A stretch of 64,000 nt of DNA from an uncultured Bacteroidales bacterium (GCA_947165255.1 CAMUZR010000010.1:27984-91983); one strand, 5' to 3'; shown: positions 10,531 through 20,410, counted from the stretch's first letter. Notes: a model not told the origin generated them from the sequence alone. Numbers and translations are program-made.

Positions 10531-13500
10531 TCATTTTTTCCGTCGGGTGAGCCTGTCGCATGCCGCCAGCATTCCGGGCAGCACCAACAGCACCAGCAGC
10601 ACCGTGGCCAGCGCCCCTATCGAAATGGCCCGCACTATCGAAGCAATGGTGGGGTCCGTTACCAGCACCGCCATCGCTCCAGGCACCAATATCAGTATCA
10701 GTCCCGAAGTCAGGATGGTGTTTATAGACCTCCTGTAGGCTTCCTGCAGCGATGCGCCTATATCCAGGGTTCTCCTCTTCTCGCGGTAGTAGTTGGCAAA
10801 GAGGATGCCGTAGTCGATGGCCGCACCCATCAGTATGCTCTGCACTATCAGATAGGCCAGATAAAGCAACGACCCGCCCCCGATGGCGCTCACCGACACA
10901 TTCACGAACACTCCGGTCATCACCGTCGCCACCAGTAGCAGGGCCACCAGCACCGACCGGAAGGCGAGCAGCACGATAAGCAGTATGGCCGCTACGGTGA
11001 GCAGGGTTACCACGGTCATCTCGTGTTGGAATCCGGCCTTCATCTCCGCCAGCATCACCGATTCGCCCACCGAGTAGTAGCCGTGGGGCAGGGCGCTGTC
11101 GCACAGCTGGGTGTATTTTTCTAAGAAAGCATACGTCTCGTCCGACTCGCTGGGCAGTCCCGTAATCAGCAGGGCCAGTGAATGCCGGTCGGAGCGGAGC
11201 CGGCCTAAGCCTTCGTTCAGGAGGTTCCGTATCTTGGCAAACCCCTCCTTCATCTCCGGCGTGACGAATTGGGCAAAGCGCGGGTCGTTCACCACCGAGT
11301 CGCCCAGGAAGGACACCATGCCGCCCAGCGTAAGGGTCCACCCCTCGTCGTAGCGCTTGCTTCCGCCATAGTAGAGATACAGCAGCTCCATCATCTCTCT
11401 GCCCACCGGCTCGCCCATGGCGCTGAAGTTTTGTGCCATCTCTGCCGCCGTATAGCGGTGGTTGCCGTACATCATCTCGTCCAGGAGGGTCAGCGGGTCT
11501 TGCAGCGGCTCCTCTTCCGGGGGTACGGTGCTGTCAGCCTGTGGTGTGGGGACAGCTGCGGTGGTGTGGGGCAGGGCGGTCGAGTCGGGCGTGGCGCTGG
11601 TGGCAGCCGTCTCGTCTTCTGCAGGTTGGGCCGTGGGCAACTCCTTCGCCGCGAAGGCCGAGTCCATAGTGGCCTGCAAGGCAAGGAGCTGCTGGCGTTG
11701 GTCCTCTTTAATCATGGCGGCCAGTGCCTTCCGTCTCAGTATGTCCTCGGTGAGGAAATGGACGAATGCGATAGGGGTAAGCTTTGCGCCGTTTTTCTTA
11801 GCCAGCCGGTAGACCATTTTGGCCTGTCCCGCATCCATGGCAAGGAAGTCGGCCATCTCGTCGTAGCTCAGTTGCTTCAAAAGCAGGGTGGTGTCGCTAT
11901 AGGGTGAGCGAACCGACACAGGCGTTCCGGCGCCAATTGCCTCGGCTGCGGGCGGGGCTTCCGATTCTTCGGCCTTGGGCATCGGAACCTCTTCCACGCT
12001 TATGTCCAACCCCTCGGCCAGTGCCTCCACCTCCCGCTCGGTGCTGTCGACAATAAGCTTTTCCTCCACCTGACCGTTCAGTTGGCGAAAATCGTCCAGC
12101 AAGGCCATCTTCTCTTTCATGTCGGCACTCATCTGGCTGGCTATGATTGAGCTAGGATCGTTAGCCTGCGCCAATATGAAGTCGGCCAATTGGGGGAATC
12201 CCAGCCGCCGCACCTGTTGCCCGTGGGCGGCATAGTATACCAGCCGCAGCACGTCTTCTGAGAGCATATCGGTCGAAACCCCTTCCATCATGCCGCCGGT
12301 CCCTTCCATCATCTGGGTCATGCTCTGTATGGCCGCCACCATCTGGGGCGCGGTGTACTCCCGCTGCATTAGCGAAGGGTAGGAGAGTCCCATTTCCACT
12401 CCGGGACACTGCAGCAGCGTGTCCAGCAGCCCGGCTACCCGTGTCTCGTCGGCGTTGTCGTAAATGAGCAGCACGGGGTTCTTCTTGGGAAAGAATTGGT
12501 TGATTTTCGACGCTTGGGCGTACTGAAAGGAGATGGGCGTTTGATTGTGCAGGATATAGGAGCCCACCAGCAGCACCACGAACAATGCCGTGAGGGGTAT
12601 GCGGTATTTCTGGCTGAAGCGGGCGAGCCTGTCGGTGGGAAATCGGGGAACTCTTTTTTGCGAACGCTCTATCCCCTTCTCAAACAGCAGTATGAGTGTG
12701 GGCAGGACGGTGAAGTTGCACACCAGGCTGCAAAGTACGCCCTTGCTGAGCACGATGCCCAGGTCGGCACCAATTTTCAGCTTCATAAACACCAGCATCA
12801 TCAGCCCCACAATGGTGGTGAGGGCACTGCTGAGGATGGAGCCTGCGGCATGCCGCACGGCGTTCTGCATGGCCAGCAGGCTGTCGTCGGTCTGCTGGCG
12901 CTCCTGCCGGAACCGGTTGATAAGGATGATGCTGTAATCCATCGAGAGCACCAGCTGCAGGATGGCCACGATGGAGTTGGTGGTCACCGACACGCTGGGC
13001 AGCAGGGCGTTGGTGCCGATATTGAGCAGCACGGCTATGCCGGTCGAAGCCAGAAACAGTACCGGCTCCAGCCACGAGGCGCACATGGCAAAAAGAATGA
13101 CCAGCAGAAGCACCAGGGCGCCCAGCAGCATCTTGGGCTCGGCCGTGGTGCCGTCCTGCGCGGTCTCCACAGCGGCTATCTTCGGGTGGTGGCGGCCTAT
13201 CTCGCGCCCCAACGCCACTTGGTCCACGCTCTTGGCCACCCCCAATTCGTAAAGGGTGTGGATGCCGTTTTCCTGCACCGTCACATTGTCCACTTCGGGC
13301 AGCTGGTGCAGCTGGTAGCGGAGGTCCACCTTCTCTTCGGCTGTCAGGCTGTCGGCCATCACCCGCACATCGCCTCCCGCCATGTCGGCGCTGAGGTCGA
13401 ACTCGCTCCCCAAGAGGTCCAACCCCGCCTTCATGGGCGAGTCGTCGGGCAGATATTTCGTCAGGTCGGTGTTGATGTTCACGTGGAACATCAGCACCCC

Positions 13501-13569
13501 GCACACGGCCGCCAGGACCAGGGTGAGCCCCAACAGCAGGTAGCGGTAGCGGACAAGTATCTTACTCAT
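10531..13569 (-). CDS. MMPL/RND-family transporter
   Basis: Multi-TM protein with two MMPL/SSD-type halves (VLSMDYSIILINRFRQER; GAAIDYGILFANYYREKRR). Start MSKILVRYRYLLLGL preferred because it overlaps the upstream stop in GTGTATGAGTAA. Confidence 0.85.
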   Translation of the reverse strand: MSKILVRYRYLLLGLTLVLAAVCGVLMFHVNINTDLTKYLPDDSPMKAGLDLLGSEFDLSADMAGGDVRVMADSLTAEEKVDLRYQLHQLPEVDNVTVQENGIHTLYELGVAKSVDQVALGREIGRHHPKIAAVETAQDGTTAEPKMLLGALVLLLVILFAMCASWLEPVLFLASTGIAVLLNIGTNALLPSVSVTTNSIVAILQLVLSMDYSIILINRFRQERQQTDDSLLAMQNAVRHAAGSILSSALTTIVGLMMLVFMKLKIGADLGIVLSKGVLCSLVCNFTVLPTLILLFEKGIERSQKRVPRFPTDRLARFSQKYRIPLTALFVVLLVGSYILHNQTPISFQYAQASKINQFFPKKNPVLLIYDNADETRVAGLLDTLLQCPGVEMGLSYPSLMQREYTAPQMVAAIQSMTQMMEGTGGMMEGVSTDMLSEDVLRLVYYAAHGQQVRRLGFPQLADFILAQANDPSSIIASQMSADMKEKMALLDDFRQLNGQVEEKLIVDSTEREVEALAEGLDISVEEVPMPKAEESEAPPAAEAIGAGTPVSVRSPYSDTTLLLKQLSYDEMADFLAMDAGQAKMVYRLAKKNGAKLTPIAFVHFLTEDILRRKALAAMIKEDQRQQLLALQATMDSAFAAKELPTAQPAEDETAATSATPDSTALPHTTAAVPTPQADSTVPPEEEPLQDPLTLLDEMMYGNHRYTAAEMAQNFSAMGEPVGREMMELLYLYYGGSKRYDEGWTLTLGGMVSFLGDSVVNDPRFAQFVTPEMKEGFAKIRNLLNEGLGRLRSDRHSLALLITGLPSESDETYAFLEKYTQLCDSALPHGYYSVGESVMLAEMKAGFQHEMTVVTLLTVAAILLIVLLAFRSVLVALLLVATVMTGVFVNVSVSAIGGGSLLYLAYLIVQSILMGAAIDYGILFANYYREKRRTLDIGASLQEAYRRSINTILTSGLILILVPGAMAVLVTDPTIASIVRAISIGALATVLLVLLVLPGMLAACDRLTRRKK

Positions 13570-13945
13570 ACACTTTGCTCCAAACCTCCTCGACGTAAGA
13601 ACCGTTAAAATCAATGAACACTTTCACTTCCACCTGGTAGCCCAGTTCGGGGTCTAGCTTTTCGGTAATCGTGTTGTCGGCCAGTTGGGCCAGCCGGCGG
13701 GTGAGGGAACGCACGTCGCCGGGGGTAGTGTGCTCCACCCGCACGGTGTTGTCGTTCACCTTATGCCAAAAGCCGAAGAAGGAGTGTTGGAATGCCCGCT
13801 CGATGGCTTCGGGCGTGGTGTGCTTGGGCTGTTGATAGAGCTGCCAGTAGACCGTGCAGGTGATGGTGTCGTCTTTCTTCTGGCACGAAGTGGTCAGTGT
13901 CAACGCCAGTAGCCCAACCAGTAGGAACAGGAATCTTTGTTTCAT
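13562..13945 (-). CDS. Small predicted lipoprotein, coupled to the MMPL transporter
   Basis: MKQRFLFLLVGLLALTLTTSCQKKDD signal with lipobox-like LTTSC; stop overlaps the MMPL start by 8 nt. Confidence 0.75.
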   Translation of the reverse strand: MKQRFLFLLVGLLALTLTTSCQKKDDTITCTVYWQLYQQPKHTTPEAIERAFQHSFFGFWHKVNDNTVRVEHTTPGDVRSLTRRLAQLADNTITEKLDPELGYQVEVKVFIDFNGSYVEEVWSKVYE

Positions 13946-14317
13946 ATTGCCGCTTTTTGCTCCCAGCGGGGCGGAACCCCATGGCTGGGATAAAGTTTCT
14001 TTTTCAATCAATTGATTGTGCAAAAATACGCATTATTTCTGGATTGGCAAAAATATTTTTTCTCCGGTCCTGGCCGCCGGTTTGCCATGGCAGGGGTGTG
14101 GGTGGCTTCGCTTCATCGTGGTTCGATGTTCTATAGTTCGTCTATCGTTCTTTGGCAGAGAGCATCAAAGAACAATATGCCTTCCCTTGAGAATGGGTAG
14201 GGGAGAGGGCGCACCCTGAGGGGGACGAGCCACCATTTTTGAGGCATTGGACGCCACGGCCGTACCCTGCCGCGGAGAGACCCGGAGGAGCGGCGAAATG
14301 GGTTTTTGTAAAAAAAA

Positions 14318-14349
14318 TTTGCGTATGTCAGATTATTGTTGTAATTTTG
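14318..14349 (+). promoter_or_regulatory. Bacteroidetes promoter (TTTG - 20 nt - TAATTTTG)
   Basis: TTTG at 14318-14321, spacer 20 nt, TAATTTTG at 14342-14349, upstream of the 44-aa small ORF. Confidence 0.7.
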
Positions 14350-14425
14350 CAAGACGTTTTCGATAGGGTAAATATTGCATTACGTGCAATGAATCAAGAA
14401 GTTAAACGATAAAAATAATTGTGTC

Positions 14426-14560
14426 ATGGGTATCAATGCAAACAAAAAAATGAAGAGAAGAAAGGTTAGAATCAACGGAAATAAGAACTCCACCAACAAC
14501 TGGGGTATCAACGCCGCTGGTTGGAATGCCGTTCACAAGGCCGTTATCAACGCCGAGTAA
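14426..14560 (+). CDS. Orphan 44-aa basic small protein (MGINANKKMKRRKVRINGNKNSTNNWGINAAGWNAVHKAVINAE)
   Basis: ATG...TAA between its own promoter and an intrinsic terminator; below the ORF-track length cut-off. Confidence 0.65.
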   Translation: MGINANKKMKRRKVRINGNKNSTNNWGINAAGWNAVHKAVINAE

Positions 14561-14585
14561 TTAGGTCTTCTCATCGGAAAGAGAT

Positions 14586-14615
14586 AAGGCTGCACTTCAG
14601 GTGCGGCCTTTTTCT
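14586..14615 (+). terminator. Rho-independent terminator of the small ORF transcript
   Basis: AAGGCTGCAC TTCAG GTGCGGCCTT TTTCT; 10-bp stem with one G-U. Confidence 0.85.
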
Positions 14616-14710
14616 GTTGTATGCCCCGTTTGCCAAAAAATGGCTTTGGCGGGGCAATAAAGTGGCGGCACAGCCGTTATTAGTGATTATTCATTAAAAA
14701 ATTGATTGTT

Positions 14711-15313
14711 ATGAAAAAGAAAACTTGGTTACCAATTTTGATTATCGTTGCCCTTGTGGTGATTGCACTGCTGTGGGGCATTGGTGTGCGCAACAAGCTG
14801 GTTCAGAGCGAGGAGAACGTCACTCAGGCTTGGGCTCAGGTGGAGAATGTCTACAAACGCCGTGCCGACCTCATTCCGCAGCTGGTGGCTACGGTTCAGG
14901 GAGCTGCCAATTATGAGAAAAGCACTATGACCGAAGTGGTGGAGGCCCGCGCGAAGGCTGGCTCGGTGCAGATTGACGCGAATAATCTTACGGAGGCCAA
15001 TGTGGCGGAGTTCCAGCGGGCTCAGGACCAGCTGTCCAGCGCGCTTACCCGCTCGATGAATATTGTGGTGGAGCGCTATCCGGAACTGACTGCCACCCAG
15101 GGTTTCCGCGACCTGCAGACCCAGCTTGAAGGGACCGAGAACCGCATCACTACCGAACGCGGCCGTTTCAACGAGACGGTGAATGTGTATAACAAGCAGC
15201 TCCGCGTCTTCCCCAACAATGTGGTGGCCGGCATGTGCGGTTTTGAAAAGAAGGGCTACTTTACTGCCCCCGAGGGAAGCGACGAGCCGGTTGAGGTGAA
15301 GTTTGATTTCTGA
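14711..15313 (+). CDS. lemA: LemA family protein
   Basis: N-terminal TM then NKLVQSEENVTQAWAQVENVYKRRADLIPQLVATVQGAANYEKSTMTEVVEARAKA, the typical LemA core. Confidence 0.93.
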   Translation: MKKKTWLPILIIVALVVIALLWGIGVRNKLVQSEENVTQAWAQVENVYKRRADLIPQLVATVQGAANYEKSTMTEVVEARAKAGSVQIDANNLTEANVAEFQRAQDQLSSALTRSMNIVVERYPELTATQGFRDLQTQLEGTENRITTERGRFNETVNVYNKQLRVFPNNVVAGMCGFEKKGYFTAPEGSDEPVEVKFDF

Positions 15314-15339
15314 TTATTGCCGCAAGAACAGTATAATCA

Positions 15340-16164
15340 ATGTCTTATTGTATGTCATTGAGTAGGCGGTGCCTGCGTCGCATCGCGGTGGTGGCTCTCC
15401 TGCTGGTTTGGGCTGTGGGGGCTGTGGCCCAGGAGCCTTGGTGCCCCGAGCCGACCAACCGGCTGGTGAACGACTACGGCAACGTGCTCTCGCCGGAACA
15501 GCGCGAGACGCTGGAGCAGCGTTTGGTGGCCTTCGACGACAGCACGTCCAATCAGATTCTCGTGGTCATTACCCCCGACTTGCACGACTGCGAGATTATG
15601 GACCTGGGCACCCGTATCGGCACTACCTGGGGCGTGGGCCGCAAGGATTTGAAGAACGGCGTGGTCATTCTCATCAAGTCGAAAGTGGATGAGGACGATT
15701 ATGGCGATGTGGCCATCCTGCCGGGTTATGGCCTGGAGGGTGCGCTGCCCGACATTTTTTGCAAGCACATTATTGATGACGAGATGATCGACCCCCTCAG
15801 CCAGGGCGACTATTACGGGGCTTTGGTGGCGGCGTTGGAGGTGATTGAGCCTGTTTGCACAGGCGAGTACAGCTATGAACGTTACCGCCAGGAGAACCGC
15901 CGTGTTCTCTTTGGCTTTGTGGGTGCGCTGATTTTGTTTGTGGTGATATGTATTTTGCTCGACCGATACAGCCGAAAGCACCACCCCAAGGGGGGCGGCA
16001 ATTTCATGGGCGGCTCCGGCACCGGCGGCTTTGGCGGTTTCGGCTTAGGCAGCGGACTGGGGCACGGCTCGGGCGGCTTTGGCGGCTTCGGCAGTTCGGG
16101 TGGCGGCTTCGGCGGCTTTGGCGGCGGCTCCTTCGGCGGAGGCGGCGCCCATGGCCGGTTCTGA
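15340..16164 (+). CDS. TPM domain-containing protein (YgcG-like) with Gly-rich C-terminus
   Basis: NRLVNDYGNVLSPEQRETLEQRLVAFDDSTSNQILVVITPDL..., TM segment, GGFGGFGGGSFGGGGAHGRF tail; follows lemA. Confidence 0.9.
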   Translation: MSYCMSLSRRCLRRIAVVALLLVWAVGAVAQEPWCPEPTNRLVNDYGNVLSPEQRETLEQRLVAFDDSTSNQILVVITPDLHDCEIMDLGTRIGTTWGVGRKDLKNGVVILIKSKVDEDDYGDVAILPGYGLEGALPDIFCKHIIDDEMIDPLSQGDYYGALVAALEVIEPVCTGEYSYERYRQENRRVLFGFVGALILFVVICILLDRYSRKHHPKGGGNFMGGSGTGGFGGFGLGSGLGHGSGGFGGFGSSGGGFGGFGGGSFGGGGAHGRF

Positions 16165-16208
16165 CTCAGGGCTTTCCAGAGGCCGTTTCATCACAATTGG
16201 ATAATAAA

Positions 16209-16248
16209 GAGGGGCATCCGAAAACTAACCGGATGCCCCTCTGTTTTT
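16209..16248. terminator. Rho-independent terminator between convergent genes
   Basis: GAGGGGCATCCG-9 nt-CGGATGCCCCTC followed by TGTTTTTT. Confidence 0.9.
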
Positions 16249-16284
16249 TCGTGATGATGAATAGGATGTGCTCCCGTGTACCGG

Positions 16285-17832
16285 TTATCCTTCGCGGTGC
16301 TCTTTGCGGAGCAGGTCGTTGACGGTCTTGACGGGGTTGAAGGTGGCCAAGGGCACTTCGACGAAGATGGTGTTCCAGTAGGCCATGGCTCCGTTCCACA
16401 GGCCGGGAAGTTCCTGCGACTTGAGGGTGACGGCGCCTTTGGTCTTTTTGCTGATGAAGCCAGTGTCGGGGTCGACATATTTGCGGAGGTCGAAGTAACG
16501 GCCGTGGTAGTTCTTGGTGGCGCAGACGAGGTCGACGGGGTTGAAGTGGGTGGCGTTGTTGAGGATGGCTTCCTGCTGCGGGTCTTTGCGGTTGATTTGC
16601 GCGGTCTCGACAATCTGTAGGCTTTTGATTCCATGAGTGTTGAGGGTGATGAAGGGGCCGCCGCCGGGCTCGCCTTGGTTCTTGACCATGCCGCAGATGC
16701 GCATGGGGCGGTTGAGGAGTTGGTGCAGCTGCTGGGTCTTCTGCGCTGGGGTGGCCTGGGCGTAGTCGTCGGGAAGGACGATGCGGAGGCTTTGCTGGGC
16801 GAATTTCTCTATGGCACGGAGTTGGGCTGCGGAAACGCCTTCGTCGAGCAGGCGGAGGTATTTGAATGTTTGCTCCTGCAGGTGGAGGAGGAGGCCGGCC
16901 AGCACTTTCTTGTAAATGATGGTGGTGTGTTTCATCCAGTCGGGCACCACGTTGTCGATGTTTTTGATGAAGATGATGTCGGCGCGTTGTTCGTTGAGGT
17001 TCTCGATGAGGGCTCCGTGGCCACCGGGGCGGAAGATGAGGCGTCCTTCGTCGTCGCGAACGGGTTCGTTCTGCTCGTTGACGGCGATGATGTCGGTATA
17101 GTGTTTCTGCTCGGAGAAGGTGATGTCGAGTTTGACGCCAAAGGAATGCTCGTAGAACAGCTTGACCTCGGTCACTTTCTTGCGGAAGAGGGCGCGGTGC
17201 TCAGGCGAGACGGTGAAATGGATGTGGACGGTGTCGTCGCTTTGGCGGGCGTATTCGGCTCCCTCGACAATGTGCTCTTCGAGCGGGGTGCGCTGGGTGT
17301 GGCCGTAGCGGTGGAATTTGAGCAGGCCTTTGGGAAGGCTGCCGTAGCCCATGTATTGCTCCTTGAGTAGGAAGTTGATGACGGTGGCGAAGTCGCCACG
17401 GTTCATGTAGTCGCTAAAGTCGGCATGGGATTTGGCCATGCAGGCGACGAGGTCGTCAAAGAAGGCGAAGGTGCGTATCTGCTCGAGGAATTCTTTGACG
17501 GTGGGGAATTCTTTGGGAATGGTGTAGTCGATGCCGAAGTAGGATGCGGTGAAGGCGTAGAGGTCTTTGAACATGCGGGTGGCTGCGCCGGAGGCGGGGA
17601 CGAACTTGAGGATGCGTTTGCCCTTGAGGTTCTTCTGGTAGAAGGTGGCGTATTTGTTGATGTCGGCATCGTCGAGCCGCAATATGCCGCCGTTGTCGAC
17701 GGTGGCGGCATCGATAAGGACCGTCTTGGGAAATCCCCGACGGAAGTTGGCTAACTGTCGTTCTACGTCGTCAGGGGTGAGCCCCAGCGACTGCATCTGG
17801 GCGAGGTCGGAATCACTGAATTTTGTTGTCAT
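16285..17832 (-). CDS. DUF4301 family protein
   Basis: MTTKFSDSDLAQMQSLGLTPDDVERQLANFRRGFPKTVLIDAATVDNGG...KFVPASGAATRMFKDLY, recalled DUF4301 signature. Internal start chosen over 17868. Confidence 0.8.
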   Translation of the reverse strand: MTTKFSDSDLAQMQSLGLTPDDVERQLANFRRGFPKTVLIDAATVDNGGILRLDDADINKYATFYQKNLKGKRILKFVPASGAATRMFKDLYAFTASYFGIDYTIPKEFPTVKEFLEQIRTFAFFDDLVACMAKSHADFSDYMNRGDFATVINFLLKEQYMGYGSLPKGLLKFHRYGHTQRTPLEEHIVEGAEYARQSDDTVHIHFTVSPEHRALFRKKVTEVKLFYEHSFGVKLDITFSEQKHYTDIIAVNEQNEPVRDDEGRLIFRPGGHGALIENLNEQRADIIFIKNIDNVVPDWMKHTTIIYKKVLAGLLLHLQEQTFKYLRLLDEGVSAAQLRAIEKFAQQSLRIVLPDDYAQATPAQKTQQLHQLLNRPMRICGMVKNQGEPGGGPFITLNTHGIKSLQIVETAQINRKDPQQEAILNNATHFNPVDLVCATKNYHGRYFDLRKYVDPDTGFISKKTKGAVTLKSQELPGLWNGAMAYWNTIFVEVPLATFNPVKTVNDLLRKEHREG

Positions 17833-18020
17833 AGCGCTGGATTGGATTTTGTGAAAAGAAAAACTCAAGTTTACCGTAGTGCATCACTGGATGACCTGGG
17901 ATAAACTTGAGTTGTTGTACTTAAACATTTTGAACGGGCTACCGTTGTTTTAGAGATTTCCGTGGACGGGGGACGCCCTGTTGTGGAAATTTCCGAGTTC
18001 CGGGTTTTCGGTTCGATGCG

Positions 18021-18470
18021 TTACTTGGTGATGTCTTGGAAATCGGCACGGCCAAGGGTTCTATCGCCGATAATCTTCACGGTGGTGGTGACGGTTTCGC
18101 TTTCTTTTAATCGGACGGATTTCTCGCCCTCACGATAGTAGGAACGGTTGTTGAGGGTGTCGGGTTCGTTGACACGGGCAACAATGGTGAATATGGCAGG
18201 GGCGGCGAAACGGGTTTTGTACACGCCGGAGGCATCGCACTGGCCTGTGTCGGCAATAGTGCCTGTGATGGGGTTGGAGGGGTCGGAGTCGTTTTCTTTT
18301 ACATATTGAATCTTGACCCAGGCACCTGGTGCGGGCAGGTTGTTGTTCTTAGAATCGATGACGGTGACGTCGATATAGCACCATGTGTCCTTGTCGCAGG
18401 AGGTGAAAAGGAGTGCGGATAATACGCTGATTAACAGGGCACCGACTAGAAACAGACTTTTTTTCTTCAT
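18021..18470 (-). CDS. Predicted lipoprotein, function unknown
   Basis: MKKKSLFLVGALLISVLSALLFTSCDKD lipobox; Ig-like/carboxypeptidase-regulatory-like body. Confidence 0.7.
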   Translation of the reverse strand: MKKKSLFLVGALLISVLSALLFTSCDKDTWCYIDVTVIDSKNNNLPAPGAWVKIQYVKENDSDPSNPITGTIADTGQCDASGVYKTRFAAPAIFTIVARVNEPDTLNNRSYYREGEKSVRLKESETVTTTVKIIGDRTLGRADFQDITK

Positions 18471-18548
18471 AAAAAATCGTTTATTTTTGTGGTTAAATGA
18501 ATTTTTTTGACTAATTTTGCAACTGCAAAGATAATAAAAAAACGCGGT

Positions 18549-19259
18549 ATGATAACAAAAAAAATAACTTTTTTATTAGTTTTTTTATCTTTTTTCTTTT
18601 GTGCTTTTTCGCAAAATGCTGATAAACAGAAGAAAGGAGGCGATAAAGTTTTCTATGTCAAAATTGAGACTTCTTATGGTGACATGGTGGTAAAACTATA
18701 CAATGAGACCCCGAAACACCGCGATAATTTCTTAAAGTTGGTGAAAGAAGGTAATTATGACGGCCTTCTTTTCCACCGTGTGATTAAGGATTTTATGATC
18801 CAGGGGGGCGACCCCAATTCCCGTACCGCCAAGCCCGGACAGATGCTGGGCGACGGCGAGCTCGGCTATACTATCCCGGCTGAGTTCGTACCTACGCTGT
18901 TCCATAAGAAGGGCGCTCTGGCCGCCGCTAGGCAGGCCGACCAGGTGAACCCAACGAAGGCTTCCTCGTCCTGCCAGTTCTATATCGTGCAGGGTAACAA
19001 ATGGGATGCCAACCGGTTGGCTATGGTTGAGCAGCGGATGGGCAAGCACTTTACTCCTGAGCAGGCACAGGTGTATGCCACCTTGGGCGGCACGCCGTTC
19101 CTGGACGGCGATTACACCGTCTTTGGCGAGGTGGTGGAAGGTATGGAGGTGATTGACAAGATTGCCGCCACGCAGACCGGCCCCAACGACCGCCCGGTGG
19201 AGGATGTGAAGATGAAAATGTCTTTGCTGGAGAGTTATAAACCCGCTGTTTCTAAGTAA
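18549..19259 (+). CDS. Secreted cyclophilin-type peptidyl-prolyl cis-trans isomerase
   Basis: YVKIETSYGDMVVKLYNETPKHRDNFLKLVKEGNYDGLLFHRVIKDFMIQGGDP...; signal peptide from MITKKITFLLVF. Confidence 0.93.
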   Translation: MITKKITFLLVFLSFFFCAFSQNADKQKKGGDKVFYVKIETSYGDMVVKLYNETPKHRDNFLKLVKEGNYDGLLFHRVIKDFMIQGGDPNSRTAKPGQMLGDGELGYTIPAEFVPTLFHKKGALAAARQADQVNPTKASSSCQFYIVQGNKWDANRLAMVEQRMGKHFTPEQAQVYATLGGTPFLDGDYTVFGEVVEGMEVIDKIAATQTGPNDRPVEDVKMKMSLLESYKPAVSK

Positions 19260-19343
19260 GTTGAGGTTGAATGGGGCTATGGCTGTTCGATAACTAAAAC
19301 GGACGCCTGTTTCTTATCGTAATTAAGTGACTTTTATATACAA

Positions 19344-20393
19344 ATGAACCCACTGAAAGACAAAATTCAAGCCTATATCGAAGATATTCAGGCTACCAGT
19401 ATTGAGAAATTCCAGGACCGCGCAGCGGAGGTGGAAATGTTCCGCGTGAAGTATCTGGGTAAGAAAGGTATCATAAGCGACCTCTTTGAGCAGTTCAAGG
19501 CGGTGCCCAATGACGAGAAGAAGGATTTGGGTAAGGCCTTGAATATGTTGAAGGTGGCCGCCATGGACAAGATTGAGGAATTCAAATCGTTCGTTGAGGA
19601 GCATGAGGCCGAAGAGCAGGCCCATGACCTGACTATGCCGACCGACTTTGCTCAGCTGGGCAGTCGCCATGTGCTGTCGGTGGTGCTGAACGAGATTACC
19701 GATATCTTTTCCCGTATCGGTTTTACCGTTGCGGAGTCGGTTGAGATTGAGGATGATTGGCATCTGTTTTCGGCGCTGAACTTTCCGCCTGACCACCCGG
19801 CACGTGATATGCAGGATACTTTCTTCGTGGAGAAGGAGGAGGGAAAGCAGGAGGTGGCCTTGCGCACGCATACTTCCTCGGTGCAGGTGCGCGTGATGGA
19901 GAAGACGAAGCCGCCTATCCGCATCATTGCCCCCGGTCGCGTGTTCCGCAATGAGGCCATCAGCGCCCGCGCCCACTGTATTTTCCACCAGGTGGAGGCT
20001 CTCTATGTGGACAAGAACGTGTCGTTTGCCGACCTGAAGCAGACGCTGCTCTATTTCGCGAAAGAGATGTTTGGCGAACAGACCCAGATCCGGCTCCGCC
20101 CCTCCTATTTCCCCTTTACCGAACCATCGGCCGAGATGGATATTTCGTGCAGCGTGTGCGGCGGCAAGGGCTGCAATATATGCAAAGGGACGGGCTGGTT
20201 GGAGATTTTGGGATGCGGTATGGTAGACCCTAATGTGCTGCAAGCATGTGGTATAGACCCCAAAGAGTATACCGGTTTCGCACTGGGTATGGGGGTTGAG
20301 CGTATGGCTATGCTGAAGTACCAAATTCGCGATCTGCGCCTCTACTTTGAGAATGACCTCCGTTTCTTGAAGCAATTTGAGGCTATCGTGTAG
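19344..20393 (+). CDS. pheS: Phenylalanine--tRNA ligase alpha subunit
   Basis: RTHTSSVQVRVMEKTKPPIRIIAPGRVFRNEAISARAHCIFHQVEAL...GFALGMGVERMAMLKYQIRDLRLYFENDLRFLKQF. Confidence 0.97.
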   Translation: MNPLKDKIQAYIEDIQATSIEKFQDRAAEVEMFRVKYLGKKGIISDLFEQFKAVPNDEKKDLGKALNMLKVAAMDKIEEFKSFVEEHEAEEQAHDLTMPTDFAQLGSRHVLSVVLNEITDIFSRIGFTVAESVEIEDDWHLFSALNFPPDHPARDMQDTFFVEKEEGKQEVALRTHTSSVQVRVMEKTKPPIRIIAPGRVFRNEAISARAHCIFHQVEALYVDKNVSFADLKQTLLYFAKEMFGEQTQIRLRPSYFPFTEPSAEMDISCSVCGGKGCNICKGTGWLEILGCGMVDPNVLQACGIDPKEYTGFALGMGVERMAMLKYQIRDLRLYFENDLRFLKQFEAIV

Positions 20394-20410
20394 CCTACAA
20401 TGTTGATTCT

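Noticed and set aside
12496-13608. 370-aa + ORF opposite the MMPL gene, and similar + ORFs at 841-2313, 16633-17370 and 44896-46293
   Set aside because: Antisense shadows of confidently assigned genes (MMPL, hsdM, DUF4301, uvrA-like).
16000-16164. GGFGG-rich repetitive DNA considered as tandem repeat/CRISPR-like
   Set aside because: Encodes the usual Gly-rich tail of TPM proteins; no regular repeat-spacer structure. No CRISPR array was seen in the window.
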